Assembly: GCA_027621335.1 (NCBI GenBank)
Contig: JAQCAN010000078.1
Location: 1 to 10,067, forward strand
Source: Bacteroidota bacterium
Lineage (GTDB): Bacteria > Bacteroidota > Bacteroidia > Flavobacteriales_D > JABDKJ01
DNA: 10,067 bases
Direction: 5' to 3'
Below, piece by piece: positions 1 through 6,685 of this stretch (its first letter is position 1; the number at the start of each line of letters is the position of its first letter). Position numbers and translations under genes: made by a program. The notes beneath the pieces are model-generated. The model saw only the letters and a program-made list of their open reading frames with translations, was not told the DNA's origin and searched no databases.

Positions 1-435
1 GATTTTACCTACAGTACCTCCATTACACTGAGTGATGTATTCACTGAGGTGGGTGACGACCGTTTACTCTTCATCGGGCCTCTCATCGGAAGTCAGGTGG
101 ATATACCGGAATCCGAGTATGGAAGAAAAAGCGATATCCGAATGCCTTGTGCAAGGACCTATACAACTGAGATGAACATTCGGATACCTTCTGGGTATAG
201 TGTCGAAGGCATGAGCGACCTAGAGGGAATAGTGGATAACGAGGCGGGAGCCTTTGTCTCTCAAGCGTATATGTCGGGCAAAGTGTTATGCATCAGAACA
301 AGCAAGACCTATAAACGCGCGTTTGATAAAGCTGAGAACTGGCCGTTGATGTTAGAGTTCTTGGAAGCTGCCTATGACTTTTCCAAGAAGAAAGTACTCT
401 TGAAGAAATTGGATTCCTTGGCTATTCCTGAATGA
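1..435 (+). CDS. C-terminal end of a DUF3857/transglutaminase-like family protein (5' end outside window)
   Basis: The reading frame is open from base 1 to the TGA at 433-435, so this is the last 144 residues of a longer protein whose start lies upstream. A GTG at 49 could be mistaken for a start, but the frame continues through it without a stop. The visible part resembles the C-terminal DUF3858 domain that follows the DUF3857 and transglutaminase-like domains in many large Bacteroidota envelope proteins: an Arg-Met-Pro segment near residue 47, a beta-rich stretch containing IPSGY (residues 62-66), then a final helical segment with LEFLEAAYDF before a lysine-rich end. In the family this region is a beta-sandwich accessory domain, probably periplasmic. 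The catalytic part is not visible, so activity cannot be judged. The stop codon lies inside the convergent downstream gene (14-base overlap). The family call rests on pattern recognition alone. Confidence 0.6.
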   Translation, partial: DFTYSTSITLSDVFTEVGDDRLLFIGPLIGSQVDIPESEYGRKSDIRMPCARTYTTEMNIRIPSGYSVEGMSDLEGIVDNEAGAFVSQAYMSGKVLCIRTSKTYKRAFDKAENWPLMLEFLEAAYDFSKKKVLLKKLDSLAIPE

Positions 436-940
436 GCATGAGCATGGAGCTAGAGCTGCTGTTTCCACAGGCGTCACTGACGATAAAGGTCCTCCGTAGG
501 CCGCGCTCTTGGCCATCATCGTAGTCCTCATCTGTGGTCTCCCACGTTAGATTTTTACCACAGTCATCCTCGGCTAGGGGTCTAGCCAATCTCACATTAT
601 GTATACTGGCTACCCGGATGGTGTCATATTCGAGAGTGATTACAGGGGCCACGCTATCTTTGATCTGGATGTACTGCATCACGGTCAGTGTATTACCGCA
701 GGCATCGGAGACCTTGTAACTGCGCTCTACTGTGCCCGCACAACCCCCTGAAAAGAGCTTATCAGCTGAGTCGATTTCAAGGGGGCCATCACAAGGACTC
801 TTGAAAACGGGGACAGGTACGTCAAGTCGACAATCACTTGAAACCTTAACATCAAGGCGTTCTACTTGAATGACTTGCTCCTGAGCAGCTAGGGTCAAGA
901 TGCTTAAAAGGAAGATGAAGGAAAGCAAGGGAGATTTCAT
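422..940 (-). CDS. Small secreted protein with two HYR-like (SDACGN) repeats
   Basis: I chose the ATG at 940 over the TTG at 970 because it places a typical Sec signal peptide at the very N-terminus: two charged or polar residues, a hydrophobic core (LLSFIFLLSILTL), then LAAQ as a likely signal peptidase I site near residues 18-21. The mature part, about 150 residues, contains two related units. The first ends in YKVSDACGNTLT (residues 76-86) followed by an IKDSVAP linker. The second ends in FIVSDACGNSSS (residues 153-163). The motif DACGN followed by a D-x-x-x-P linker is typical of HYR-like, immunoglobulin-fold repeats found in long Bacteroidota surface adhesins. Six cysteines (37, 50, 67, 81, 127, 158) suggest disulfides in the periplasm or outside the cell. 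No type IX secretion C-terminal domain is visible; the protein stops just after repeat two. The exact role is unknown; adhesion or ligand binding is inference. Confidence 0.65.
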   Translation of the reverse strand: MKSPLLSFIFLLSILTLAAQEQVIQVERLDVKVSSDCRLDVPVPVFKSPCDGPLEIDSADKLFSGGCAGTVERSYKVSDACGNTLTVMQYIQIKDSVAPVITLEYDTIRVASIHNVRLARPLAEDDCGKNLTWETTDEDYDDGQERGLRRTFIVSDACGNSSSSSMLMLIQE

Positions 941-1073
941 TATGAATGGTTTGGTACAGTGTGTCAACAACCGTGCCTTAGGCTATGAAGCTGATGGGAA
1001 TAGATTCAAGCAAGTCCTTTCAGCTTTTTCAAATCGCAAGTGAATAGTCAGAACTCGCTTACTTTCGCGGCTT

Positions 1074-2318
1074 ATGAAAGTGGAAATAATCACTATAGGG
1101 GATGAGATCCTCATAGGGCAGACCGTAGATACCAATTCAGCATGGATGGCGTCCAAGTTGAATGAGATAGGAGTCAGGGTGAATCGCATCAACAGCATAT
1201 CGGATGAGGCGGGGTCCATCATTACGACCTTGGAAGAGGCTTTCCGAAGAGTGGACCTCGTATTGATGACAGGTGGATTGGGACCAACGAATGATGACAT
1301 CACCAAGAAGACATTGAGCCGACATTTCGGCATGGAGCTCAAGATGAATGAGGAGGTCTTAGCCGACATCACGGCTTTCTTCACCTCCCGAGGCAAGGGA
1401 ATGCTCCAGATGAACAGCGATCAAGCTTTGTTGCCTGAAGGAGCGGTGGTCCTTAGGAATTACAAGGGCACCGCCTCTGGCATGTGGTTCGAGCGAGATG
1501 GAAAATCAGTCGTCTCTATGCCAGGTGTGCCTTATGAGATGGAGCACCTCATGGAAACCGGGGTCATTCCACGCATCATTGAGAAGTATAAGACGACTCC
1601 CGTCTTTCACCACACACTGATGACCTTCGGGGAGGGGGAGAGTTTCATTGCTGAGCGCATCAAGGAATGGGAAGCCAGCCTGAGTGGCACTGGAGTAAAG
1701 TTGGCCTATCTACCTAGTCCGGGTATCGTCAAGCTTCGTCTTTCTGCTTTCGGACCAGACAAATCCTTACTCGAGTTATCCGTCATGCGCAAAGTGGCCG
1801 AACTTGAGGTTTTGATTCCCGAATTGATCTATGGTCATAATGACGAGACCATGGAAAAGGTGGTTTCAAACTTACTGAAGACCAAGGGCCTCAGAATAGC
1901 GACTGCAGAAAGTTGCACGGGGGGATACATCGCCCATCTGCTGACTTCAATCGCAGGAAGTTCGGCTTACTATGAAGGGTCGTTCTGTACGTATAGTTAT
2001 CGCTCTAAATCTGAGATCCTTGGGGTAGATGAGGATCTCATCCTCCATCAAGGTGCGGTGAGCGGAGAAGTGGTCCAGGCGATGGTGAAGGGCGTATTCA
2101 CTCATTTCCATACAGACTATGCCATAGCTGTCTCTGGTATTGCTGGGCCTGATGGAGGAACCCTGGAAAAGCCTGTTGGTACGGTCTGGATGTGTGTTGG
2201 GACCAAGGAGAATCAGGTCACTCAGTGCTTCCATTTCGGGAAGGATAGGATGCGCAATATCAGAATGACAGCCCTTCATGCGCTCAATCTGGTAAGGTTA
2301 TCGATACTGGCCTCTTGA
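1074..2318 (+). CDS. cinA: CinA family protein, nicotinamide-nucleotide amidohydrolase
   Basis: Full-length two-domain CinA of 414 residues, the usual size. The N-terminal half is the molybdopterin-binding-like (COG1058) domain, which in characterised members has ADP-ribose pyrophosphatase activity. It shows ITIGDEILIGQ at 6-16, TGGLGPTNDD at 66-75 and MPGVPYEM at 149-156. The C-terminal half is the PncC domain, which deamidates nicotinamide mononucleotide to nicotinate mononucleotide in pyridine nucleotide salvage. It shows AESCTGG at 278-284 with the expected active-site Ser280, SGIAGPDGG at 354-362 and PVGTVW at 367-372. The protein is cytoplasmic. The ATG at 1074 starts directly at the conserved MKVEIITIGDE. 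No Shine-Dalgarno sequence precedes it. The gene lies just upstream of rpmB, an order common in Bacteroidota, but a promoter-like element separates them, so co-transcription is uncertain. Despite the historic name, nothing here implies a competence role. Confidence 0.95.
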   Translation: MKVEIITIGDEILIGQTVDTNSAWMASKLNEIGVRVNRINSISDEAGSIITTLEEAFRRVDLVLMTGGLGPTNDDITKKTLSRHFGMELKMNEEVLADITAFFTSRGKGMLQMNSDQALLPEGAVVLRNYKGTASGMWFERDGKSVVSMPGVPYEMEHLMETGVIPRIIEKYKTTPVFHHTLMTFGEGESFIAERIKEWEASLSGTGVKLAYLPSPGIVKLRLSAFGPDKSLLELSVMRKVAELEVLIPELIYGHNDETMEKVVSNLLKTKGLRIATAESCTGGYIAHLLTSIAGSSAYYEGSFCTYSYRSKSEILGVDEDLILHQGAVSGEVVQAMVKGVFTHFHTDYAIAVSGIAGPDGGTLEKPVGTVWMCVGTKENQVTQCFHFGKDRMRNIRMTALHALNLVRLSILAS

Positions 2319-2345
2319 AAAGAAGGAGTATTGAATGACATTTTC

Positions 2346-2377
2346 ATTGGTGTGCTTTGGAAAAATGCTTTTCTTTG
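2346..2377 (+). promoter_or_regulatory. Probable Bacteroidota-type promoter for the rpmB-rpmG-bL38 unit
   Basis: A TTG at 2347-2349 is followed, after a 20-base spacer, by TTTCTTTG at 2370-2377, which matches the Bacteroidota -7 consensus TAnnTTTG at all but one fixed position. The start of transcription would fall near 2383, giving a leader of under 20 bases before the rpmB ATG at 2400. The spacing and the position ahead of a ribosomal unit support the call; the mismatch in the -7 box limits it. Confidence 0.45.
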
Positions 2378-2399
2378 CACTCCCAAAAAAGCATGAGGC

Positions 2400-2633
2400 A
2401 TGGCACGTGTATGTGAAATGACAGGAAAGAAGGTAATGGTAGGAAACAACGTCTCCCACTCTAAGAGGAGGACGAAAAGGACCTTCTACCCTAATCTTAT
2501 CACTAAGAAGTTCTTCATACCTGAGGAGAATAAGTGGGTGAGCATGAAGATCTCCACCAGCGCATTGAGAACTATTAATAAGATAGGCATCAGCGCGGCT
2601 ATGAAGCGCATGAGAGAGAAAGGATCTCTTTGA
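2400..2633 (+). CDS. rpmB: 50S ribosomal protein bL28
   Basis: A 77-residue basic protein with the diagnostic bL28 N-terminus ARVCEMTGKKVMVGNNVSHS and the later segment WVSMKISTSALRTINKIGI. Its length is normal for the family. bL28 is part of the large ribosomal subunit. Only one cysteine (Cys5) is present, so this is the zinc-free form without CxxC pairs. It is the first gene of a tight unit; rpmG follows after 28 bases. No Shine-Dalgarno sequence sits just before the ATG, as expected in this phylum. The ATG at 2400 is preferred because the protein starts exactly at the conserved M-A-R-V-C. Confidence 0.97.
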   Translation: MARVCEMTGKKVMVGNNVSHSKRRTKRTFYPNLITKKFFIPEENKWVSMKISTSALRTINKIGISAAMKRMREKGSL

Positions 2634-2661
2634 GCATTATCATCTTAAGAACGGATAAGAA

Positions 2662-2844
2662 ATGGCTAAGAAAGGCAATAGGGTCCAAGTGATACTTGAA
2701 TGTACTGAGCACAAGCAAAGTGGTCAGCCAGGAACTTCACGCTACGTGACCAACAAGAACAAGAAGAATACGCCTGAGCGTATGGAGATCAAGAAGTATA
2801 ACCCTATCCTGAGGAAGTACACCATCCATAAGGAGATCAAATAA
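2662..2844 (+). CDS. rpmG: 50S ribosomal protein bL33, zinc-free type
   Basis: A 60-residue protein beginning MAKKGNRVQVILECTEHK and containing SRYVTNKNKKNTPERMEIKKYNP, the bL33 signature as found in Bacteroidota. bL33 sits near the E site of the large subunit. Only Cys14 is present, so the zinc-binding CxxC pairs of the C+ form are absent. It lies between rpmB (28 bases upstream) and the bL38 gene (9 bases downstream), consistent with one mRNA. The upstream sequence is A-rich (GATAAGAA) rather than a Shine-Dalgarno sequence. Confidence 0.97.
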   Translation: MAKKGNRVQVILECTEHKQSGQPGTSRYVTNKNKKNTPERMEIKKYNPILRKYTIHKEIK

Positions 2845-2853
2845 GCATCCGTC

Positions 2854-3006
2854 ATGGCAAAGAAAACCGTAGCAACCCTCCAGACTGGAGTAAGGAATTT
2901 CACTAAAGTCATTAAAATGGTGCGTTCACCTAAGACTGGTGCTTATTCATTCAAAGAAACCGTCATCCATAATGACGAAGTGAAGGATTGGTTCAGCAAA
3001 GGGTGA
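2854..3006 (+). CDS. DUF4295 family protein, ribosomal protein bL38
   Basis: A 50-codon gene, ATG at 2854 and TGA at 3004-3006, starting MAKKTVATLQTGVRNFTKVI and ending DEVKDWFSKG. It is short and lysine-rich and begins 9 bases after rpmG, so it almost certainly shares the rpmB-rpmG mRNA. Its sequence and place between rpmG and ftsY match the Bacteroidota-specific DUF4295 family. From memory, the cryo-EM structure of the Flavobacterium johnsoniae ribosome revealed an additional large-subunit protein named bL38, which I believe is this family; I am confident of the DUF4295 call and somewhat less so of the bL38 equation. The gene is easily missed because of its length. A strong terminator follows. 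Confidence 0.88.
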   Translation: MAKKTVATLQTGVRNFTKVIKMVRSPKTGAYSFKETVIHNDEVKDWFSKG

Positions 3007-3034
3007 TTTCTCATTGACTCAAATCAAGGTATTG

Positions 3035-3064
3035 GGCTCCTTCTGCTAGAAGGGGCCTTTTTTT
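3035..3064 (+). terminator. Intrinsic terminator of the rpmB-rpmG-bL38 unit
   Basis: The left arm GGCTCCTTC (3035-3043) pairs with the right arm GAAGGGGCC (3049-3057) as a 9-base-pair stem with one G-U pair and a 5-base loop (TGCTA). Seven T residues follow directly (3058-3064). It lies 28 bases after the bL38 stop and 34 bases before ftsY, so ftsY probably has its own promoter or relies on readthrough. Confidence 0.88.
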
Positions 3065-3098
3065 ATTCTTTTGTATTTGATAAAACGAACGTTAAAGC

Positions 3099-4046
3099 AT
3101 GGCATTATTCGGACTTTTCAATAGGGAGAAGAAGGAAAAGCTCGATGAGGGCTTAGAAAAGACCAAAGAAGGCATTCTTGGCAAACTTACTCGCGCTGTA
3201 GCAGGAAAAAGCAAGGTAGATTCCGCTGTCCTCGATGCGTTGGAAGAAATCCTCGTAACCTCTGATGTAGGGGTGACCACGACCCTTCGCATCATTGACC
3301 GAATAGAGCAACGTGTAGCCAAAGACAAATATGTAGGGACAGATGAATTACAACGCCTCCTGCGCGAAGAGATCGCCTCCTTATTGGCAGAGAATGGGAA
3401 TGACGGGGCATCATGGCGTTTGGATGGGCAAAAGAAACCCTATGTTATCATGGTTGTGGGAGTGAATGGTGTCGGTAAGACAACGACCATCGGGAAGTTA
3501 GCACACCAGTTCAAAGCGGAAGGACTTAAAGTTGTGCTGGGTGCTGCAGATACATTCAGGGCGGCAGCCGTGGATCAGCTAAAAGTATGGGGACAACGGG
3601 CTGATGTACCAGTCATCTCACAAGGCATGGGAGCAGATCCTGCATCGGTGGCCTTTGATACCCTTCAAAGTGCCATCGCACAGTCTGCGGATGTGTGCAT
3701 CATCGATACTGCGGGGAGATTGCATAACAAGACCAACTTAATGAATGAGCTGAGCAAGATCAAGAATGTCATGAAAAAGCACATTCCTGACGCACCTCAT
3801 GAAATACTGCTCGTATTGGATGGTTCCACAGGACAGAATGCCTTTGAACAGGCCAAGCAGTTTTCTGCGGCCACTGAGATCAATGCTTTGGCTGTGACCA
3901 AGCTGGACGGCACGGCAAAAGGCGGAGTGGTCATTGGTATCTCCGATCAGTTCAAGATTCCGGTAAAGTACATCGGAGTGGGGGAGGGTATAGAAGACCT
4001 TCAGCTCTTTGACAGAAAGGCTTTTGTAGATTCTCTCTTTGGCTGA
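3099..4046 (+). CDS. ftsY: Signal recognition particle receptor FtsY
   Basis: FtsY is the SRP receptor GTPase that docks ribosome-nascent-chain complexes at the inner membrane. The 315 residues contain an N domain (about 15-95) and a G domain (about 112-315). Visible motifs are the P-loop GVNGVGKTTT (121-130), DTFRAAAVDQL (151-161), DTAGR (203-207), TKLDGTAKGG (267-276) and GVGEGIEDL (293-301), all intact. The long acidic A domain of E. coli FtsY is absent; only a short start, MALFGLFNREKKEK, precedes the N domain and may act as an amphipathic membrane-binding helix, which is usual for this phylum. The N-terminal sequence and absence of an upstream in-frame alternative support the ATG at 3099. 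It follows the ribosomal unit after a terminator. I see no convincing promoter in 3065-3098; TTCTTTTG at 3066-3073 is a weak -7 candidate without a -33 partner. Confidence 0.97.
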   Translation: MALFGLFNREKKEKLDEGLEKTKEGILGKLTRAVAGKSKVDSAVLDALEEILVTSDVGVTTTLRIIDRIEQRVAKDKYVGTDELQRLLREEIASLLAENGNDGASWRLDGQKKPYVIMVVGVNGVGKTTTIGKLAHQFKAEGLKVVLGAADTFRAAAVDQLKVWGQRADVPVISQGMGADPASVAFDTLQSAIAQSADVCIIDTAGRLHNKTNLMNELSKIKNVMKKHIPDAPHEILLVLDGSTGQNAFEQAKQFSAATEINALAVTKLDGTAKGGVVIGISDQFKIPVKYIGVGEGIEDLQLFDRKAFVDSLFG

Positions 4047-4167
4047 AAAAAATCCTGACCACTTATAAAGAATGGGGTGCGTCCATACGTGTTAAGCTGC
4101 ACTCATCTCAATGGATTCCATCCTTTTTATTTTTTGAAGATCTTAGTTTCCTCATCATACAAACACC

Positions 4168-6228
4168 ATGAAACAATCCATTTACTTCCTCTCATTACTC
4201 ACGCTGGCCTCATGTGCCAATTCAGATCAATCTATGGATACAAAAGCTCAAACCATGATTCCAGGCATCAACCTGGAATACATGGACACCACCGTGCGTC
4301 CTCAGGACGATTTTTACCGATTTGTCAATGGGACATGGTTAAAGACGGCCACTATACCCGAGGACCGCACCCGGTGGGGAAGTTTTGACGAACTCAGGAA
4401 GAAAACGGATGAAGATGCTTTGGCCATCCTGGATATTGCAGCTAAAAGTGGTAAGTATGCCAAGGGTACCGACCAATGGAAAGCCATCCAAGTCTTCAAT
4501 TCTGTCATGGATGTAGAGAAGAGGAATGCAGCAGGTCTAGGACCTATAAAGACACAACTTCGGAAGATTGACGCGGTCAAGGACCTGAAAGGGCTGGAAG
4601 ATCTTCTTATAGAAATGGAGCCTTATGGAGGACTTGGGTTCATGGGTACTTATATCTACACCGATATGAAGAACAGTACGATGAATACCATCTATCTCGG
4701 GCCAGGGTCCCTTGGTCTCCCAGAGCGGGAATACTATATGGGCGAGGATGAGGATTCAAAGGAGAAAAGAGCGAAATATGTGACTCATGTAGCACGTATG
4801 CTCGAGTTCATAGGGGATAACCCTGAACAGGCTCAAGCGAACGCTGATAGGGTATTGGCCTTTGAGACCAGAATGTCTGAGCCGAGAATGACCAAGGAAG
4901 AGTCAAGGAATCCACTGAACCGCTATAACCCTAAGAGCTTCGCGGATCTTTCTTCCATGACCCCGAGCATTGATTGGAAGCGTTACATCGAAGGCATTGG
5001 TGTGGTAGGAGCAGACACTGTCATTGTATCGGATCCGAACTACTTCATGACATTACAGAATATCCTCACTGAAGGCGATATAGAAGAGTGGAAGAACTAC
5101 ATGCGTTGGAGGCTCATTGATGAAAGTGCGGTATTCCTCACTGAGGATATCGAAAAGGCTAATTGGGACTTCTACAGCAAGGAACTGGGTGGGGCGCAAG
5201 AGCAGCGACCACAGGATGAGAGAGCATTGGGCATCCTCAACAGCACAGTGGGGGAAGCTCTAGGCAAACTCTATGTCGATGAGATGTTCCCTCCTGAGGC
5301 TAAGGATAAGGCGGAGGAAATGGTGAACAATCTATTGCAAGCGTACAGGGTACGCATCAAGAACCTCAGTTGGATGGCTCCTGAGACCAAGGAGAAAGCC
5401 CTATCCAAAGTGGATAAGGTCCAAGTGAAGATCGGATATCCTGATAAATGGAAGGACTATTCAGATCTAGTTATCGAGGACGTCAATGAGGGAGGTAGCT
5501 TTTACCAGAACATGATGAACGTCACCAAATGGAATTATGATGATCGCATCTCGAGGTTCGGGAAGGAAGTCGATAAGACAGAATGGTTCATGTCTCCCCA
5601 AACAGTGAATGCCTACTATAATCCGACCTTCAATGAGATTGTTTTCCCAGCGGCTATCCTTCAGCCACCTTTCTACAACTACACAGCGGATGCAGCGGTG
5701 AATTATGGAGGAATCGGAGCAGTCATCGGGCATGAGATGTCACATGGTTTTGATGATCAAGGAGCCCGATTCGATGCGGAAGGCAACCTTACCAACTGGT
5801 GGACTGAAGAGGATGAAAATGAGTTCAGAGAACTTGGCAAAGACCTGATTGCACAGTTTGATTCTGTCGAAGCCCTTCCAGGCATTAACTTGAATGGTGA
5901 ATTCACGTTAGGTGAGAACATCGGTGACCTTGGTGGCGTCTTCTCAGCCTACGATGCGCTCCAAATGGATTTAGCTGTTAACGGTGACCCTGGAGCAATC
6001 GATGGTTTTACTCAGACTCAAAGGTTCTATTTGTCTTGGGCGACCATCTGGAGGCAGCTCATAAGGGAAGAAGCTTTGAAGAATCGCATCAAGACCGACC
6101 CACATTCGCCAGGTGAGTACAGAGGCTACATGCCGATCATGAATATGGATGAGTTCCAGGCTGCTTTCAACATCCAAGAAGGGGACAAGATGTACCTTAG
6201 CCCCGAACAGAGGGTAAAGATCTGGTAA
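4168..6228 (+). CDS. M13 family (neprilysin/PepO-like) zinc metallopeptidase, lipoprotein
   Basis: A 686-residue protein of normal M13 length. It carries a lipoprotein signal: MKQSIYFLSLLTLASC with lipobox LASC and lipidated Cys16, so it should be anchored in the envelope. Ala and Asn follow the Cys, giving no inner-membrane retention Asp, so outer-membrane sorting is likely; I see no obvious acidic surface-export tag. The M13 N-terminal domain covers about 35-430. The peptidase domain holds NAYYNP (481-486), the zinc and catalytic motif HEMSH (522-526), the third ligand and partner ENIGD (E583, D587), and the family ending RVKIW. All catalytic residues are present, so it should be an active endopeptidase cleaving short peptides. 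It starts 121 bases after ftsY; a TATTTTTTG stretch at 4128-4136, one base longer than the -7 consensus, could be part of its promoter. A strong terminator follows. Confidence 0.95.
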   Translation: MKQSIYFLSLLTLASCANSDQSMDTKAQTMIPGINLEYMDTTVRPQDDFYRFVNGTWLKTATIPEDRTRWGSFDELRKKTDEDALAILDIAAKSGKYAKGTDQWKAIQVFNSVMDVEKRNAAGLGPIKTQLRKIDAVKDLKGLEDLLIEMEPYGGLGFMGTYIYTDMKNSTMNTIYLGPGSLGLPEREYYMGEDEDSKEKRAKYVTHVARMLEFIGDNPEQAQANADRVLAFETRMSEPRMTKEESRNPLNRYNPKSFADLSSMTPSIDWKRYIEGIGVVGADTVIVSDPNYFMTLQNILTEGDIEEWKNYMRWRLIDESAVFLTEDIEKANWDFYSKELGGAQEQRPQDERALGILNSTVGEALGKLYVDEMFPPEAKDKAEEMVNNLLQAYRVRIKNLSWMAPETKEKALSKVDKVQVKIGYPDKWKDYSDLVIEDVNEGGSFYQNMMNVTKWNYDDRISRFGKEVDKTEWFMSPQTVNAYYNPTFNEIVFPAAILQPPFYNYTADAAVNYGGIGAVIGHEMSHGFDDQGARFDAEGNLTNWWTEEDENEFRELGKDLIAQFDSVEALPGINLNGEFTLGENIGDLGGVFSAYDALQMDLAVNGDPGAIDGFTQTQRFYLSWATIWRQLIREEALKNRIKTDPHSPGEYRGYMPIMNMDEFQAAFNIQEGDKMYLSPEQRVKIW

Positions 6229-6248
6229 GACTTTTTTGTTTGGATCGA

Positions 6249-6286
6249 GGGAATCCCGTCAGCTTGCTGACGGGGTTTCCTTTTTT
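6249..6286 (+). terminator. Long-stem intrinsic terminator after the M13 peptidase gene
   Basis: Bases 6249-6262 pair with 6267-6280: GGGAATCCCGTCAG against CTGACGGGGTTTCC, a 14-base-pair stem with two G-T pairs and a CTTG loop. Six T residues follow (6281-6286). It lies 20 bases after the peptidase stop. It also sits 21 bases beyond the stop of the convergent gene at 6308, but on that strand no T run follows the hairpin, so minus-strand termination would be weaker. Confidence 0.92.
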
Positions 6287-6307
6287 AAAGACCTGACCTA
6301 TAGAGTA

Positions 6308-6670
6308 TCATTTCCTTTTGGCGGAGGCCTTGGCCAAGGGATTGAAGGCCAATGCTAAGCGGACCCAGAATAAGAGGTCTTCTTCTGAGTCATAGCCTTC
6401 TTCGCTCACGAATAGATAGTCCTTCATCGGACGTCCGGTGAAATCCATGGGCATGGCTCCTTGGCGCGAAAGATTGGTCTGGACCGCAGAGGCTCCAATA
6501 CGCACCATTAGTAGATTTTTCGAAGAATGTTTATCGGTATGGGTGCCAAAGCACATCTTATCATCCACCCTGAAACACATTCCTCCTATCATGGACTTCT
6601 CTTCATAAGGAACCCCAAGCCTTTTAAGCACACCTCTTAATCGTTCAGTCTGATAGAGGTCGTAGGCCAT
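6308..6670 (-). CDS. TfoX N-terminal domain-containing protein
   Basis: A 120-residue protein dominated by a TfoX_N domain (about 20-90). Recognisable pieces are EEKSMIGGMCFRVDDKMCFG (23-42), LLMVRIG (53-59) and the strongly conserved PMDFTGRPMKDYLFV (74-88). The tail is basic and ends KASAKRK. The TfoX C-terminal helix-hairpin-helix-like domain of the Haemophilus and Vibrio competence regulators is absent, so this is a stand-alone TfoX_N protein, a common but functionally unclear family; a competence role should not be assumed. It starts 15 bases after the upstream DUF3276/PUR gene on the same strand, so the two are probably co-transcribed. It converges on the M13 peptidase gene, with the hairpin at 6249-6280 between them. 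Confidence 0.9.
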   Translation of the reverse strand: MAYDLYQTERLRGVLKRLGVPYEEKSMIGGMCFRVDDKMCFGTHTDKHSSKNLLMVRIGASAVQTNLSRQGAMPMDFTGRPMKDYLFVSEEGYDSEEDLLFWVRLALAFNPLAKASAKRK

Positions 6671-6685
6671 TTGAAAACAGATAAG

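Noticed and set aside
1060..1067. TACTTTCG as a -7 box for cinA.
   Set aside because: It mismatches the TAnnTTTG core, has no TTG at the -33 distance, and would start transcription almost on the ATG.
983..1396. A 137-codon minus-strand open frame overlapping the start of cinA.
   Set aside because: It is antisense to the conserved N-terminal motifs of CinA. Its product shows no domain, and the frame is explained by cinA codon bias.
2393..2416. A seven-codon frame (ATG at 2393) spanning the rpmB start, as a possible regulatory leader peptide.
   Set aside because: It is too short to separate from chance, and no attenuator-like hairpin accompanies it.
4111..4121. Palindrome ATGGATTCCAT after ftsY as a possible terminator or operator.
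   Set aside because: The stem is only four or five base pairs with almost no loop. The nearby T stretch is interrupted by an A and is better explained as AT-rich promoter DNA for the peptidase gene.
4077..4388. A 103-codon plus-strand open frame running into the M13 peptidase gene.
   Set aside because: It overlaps the lipoprotein signal and N-terminus of the peptidase in another frame, begins just after ftsY without support, and its product has no domain features.
1074..6670. A competence island, suggested by a CinA homolog and a TfoX-domain protein in one window.
   Set aside because: The two genes are over 4 kb apart on opposite strands, separated by ribosomal and SRP genes. The TfoX_N protein lacks the C-terminal domain of the competence regulators, and no com or dpr gene is visible.
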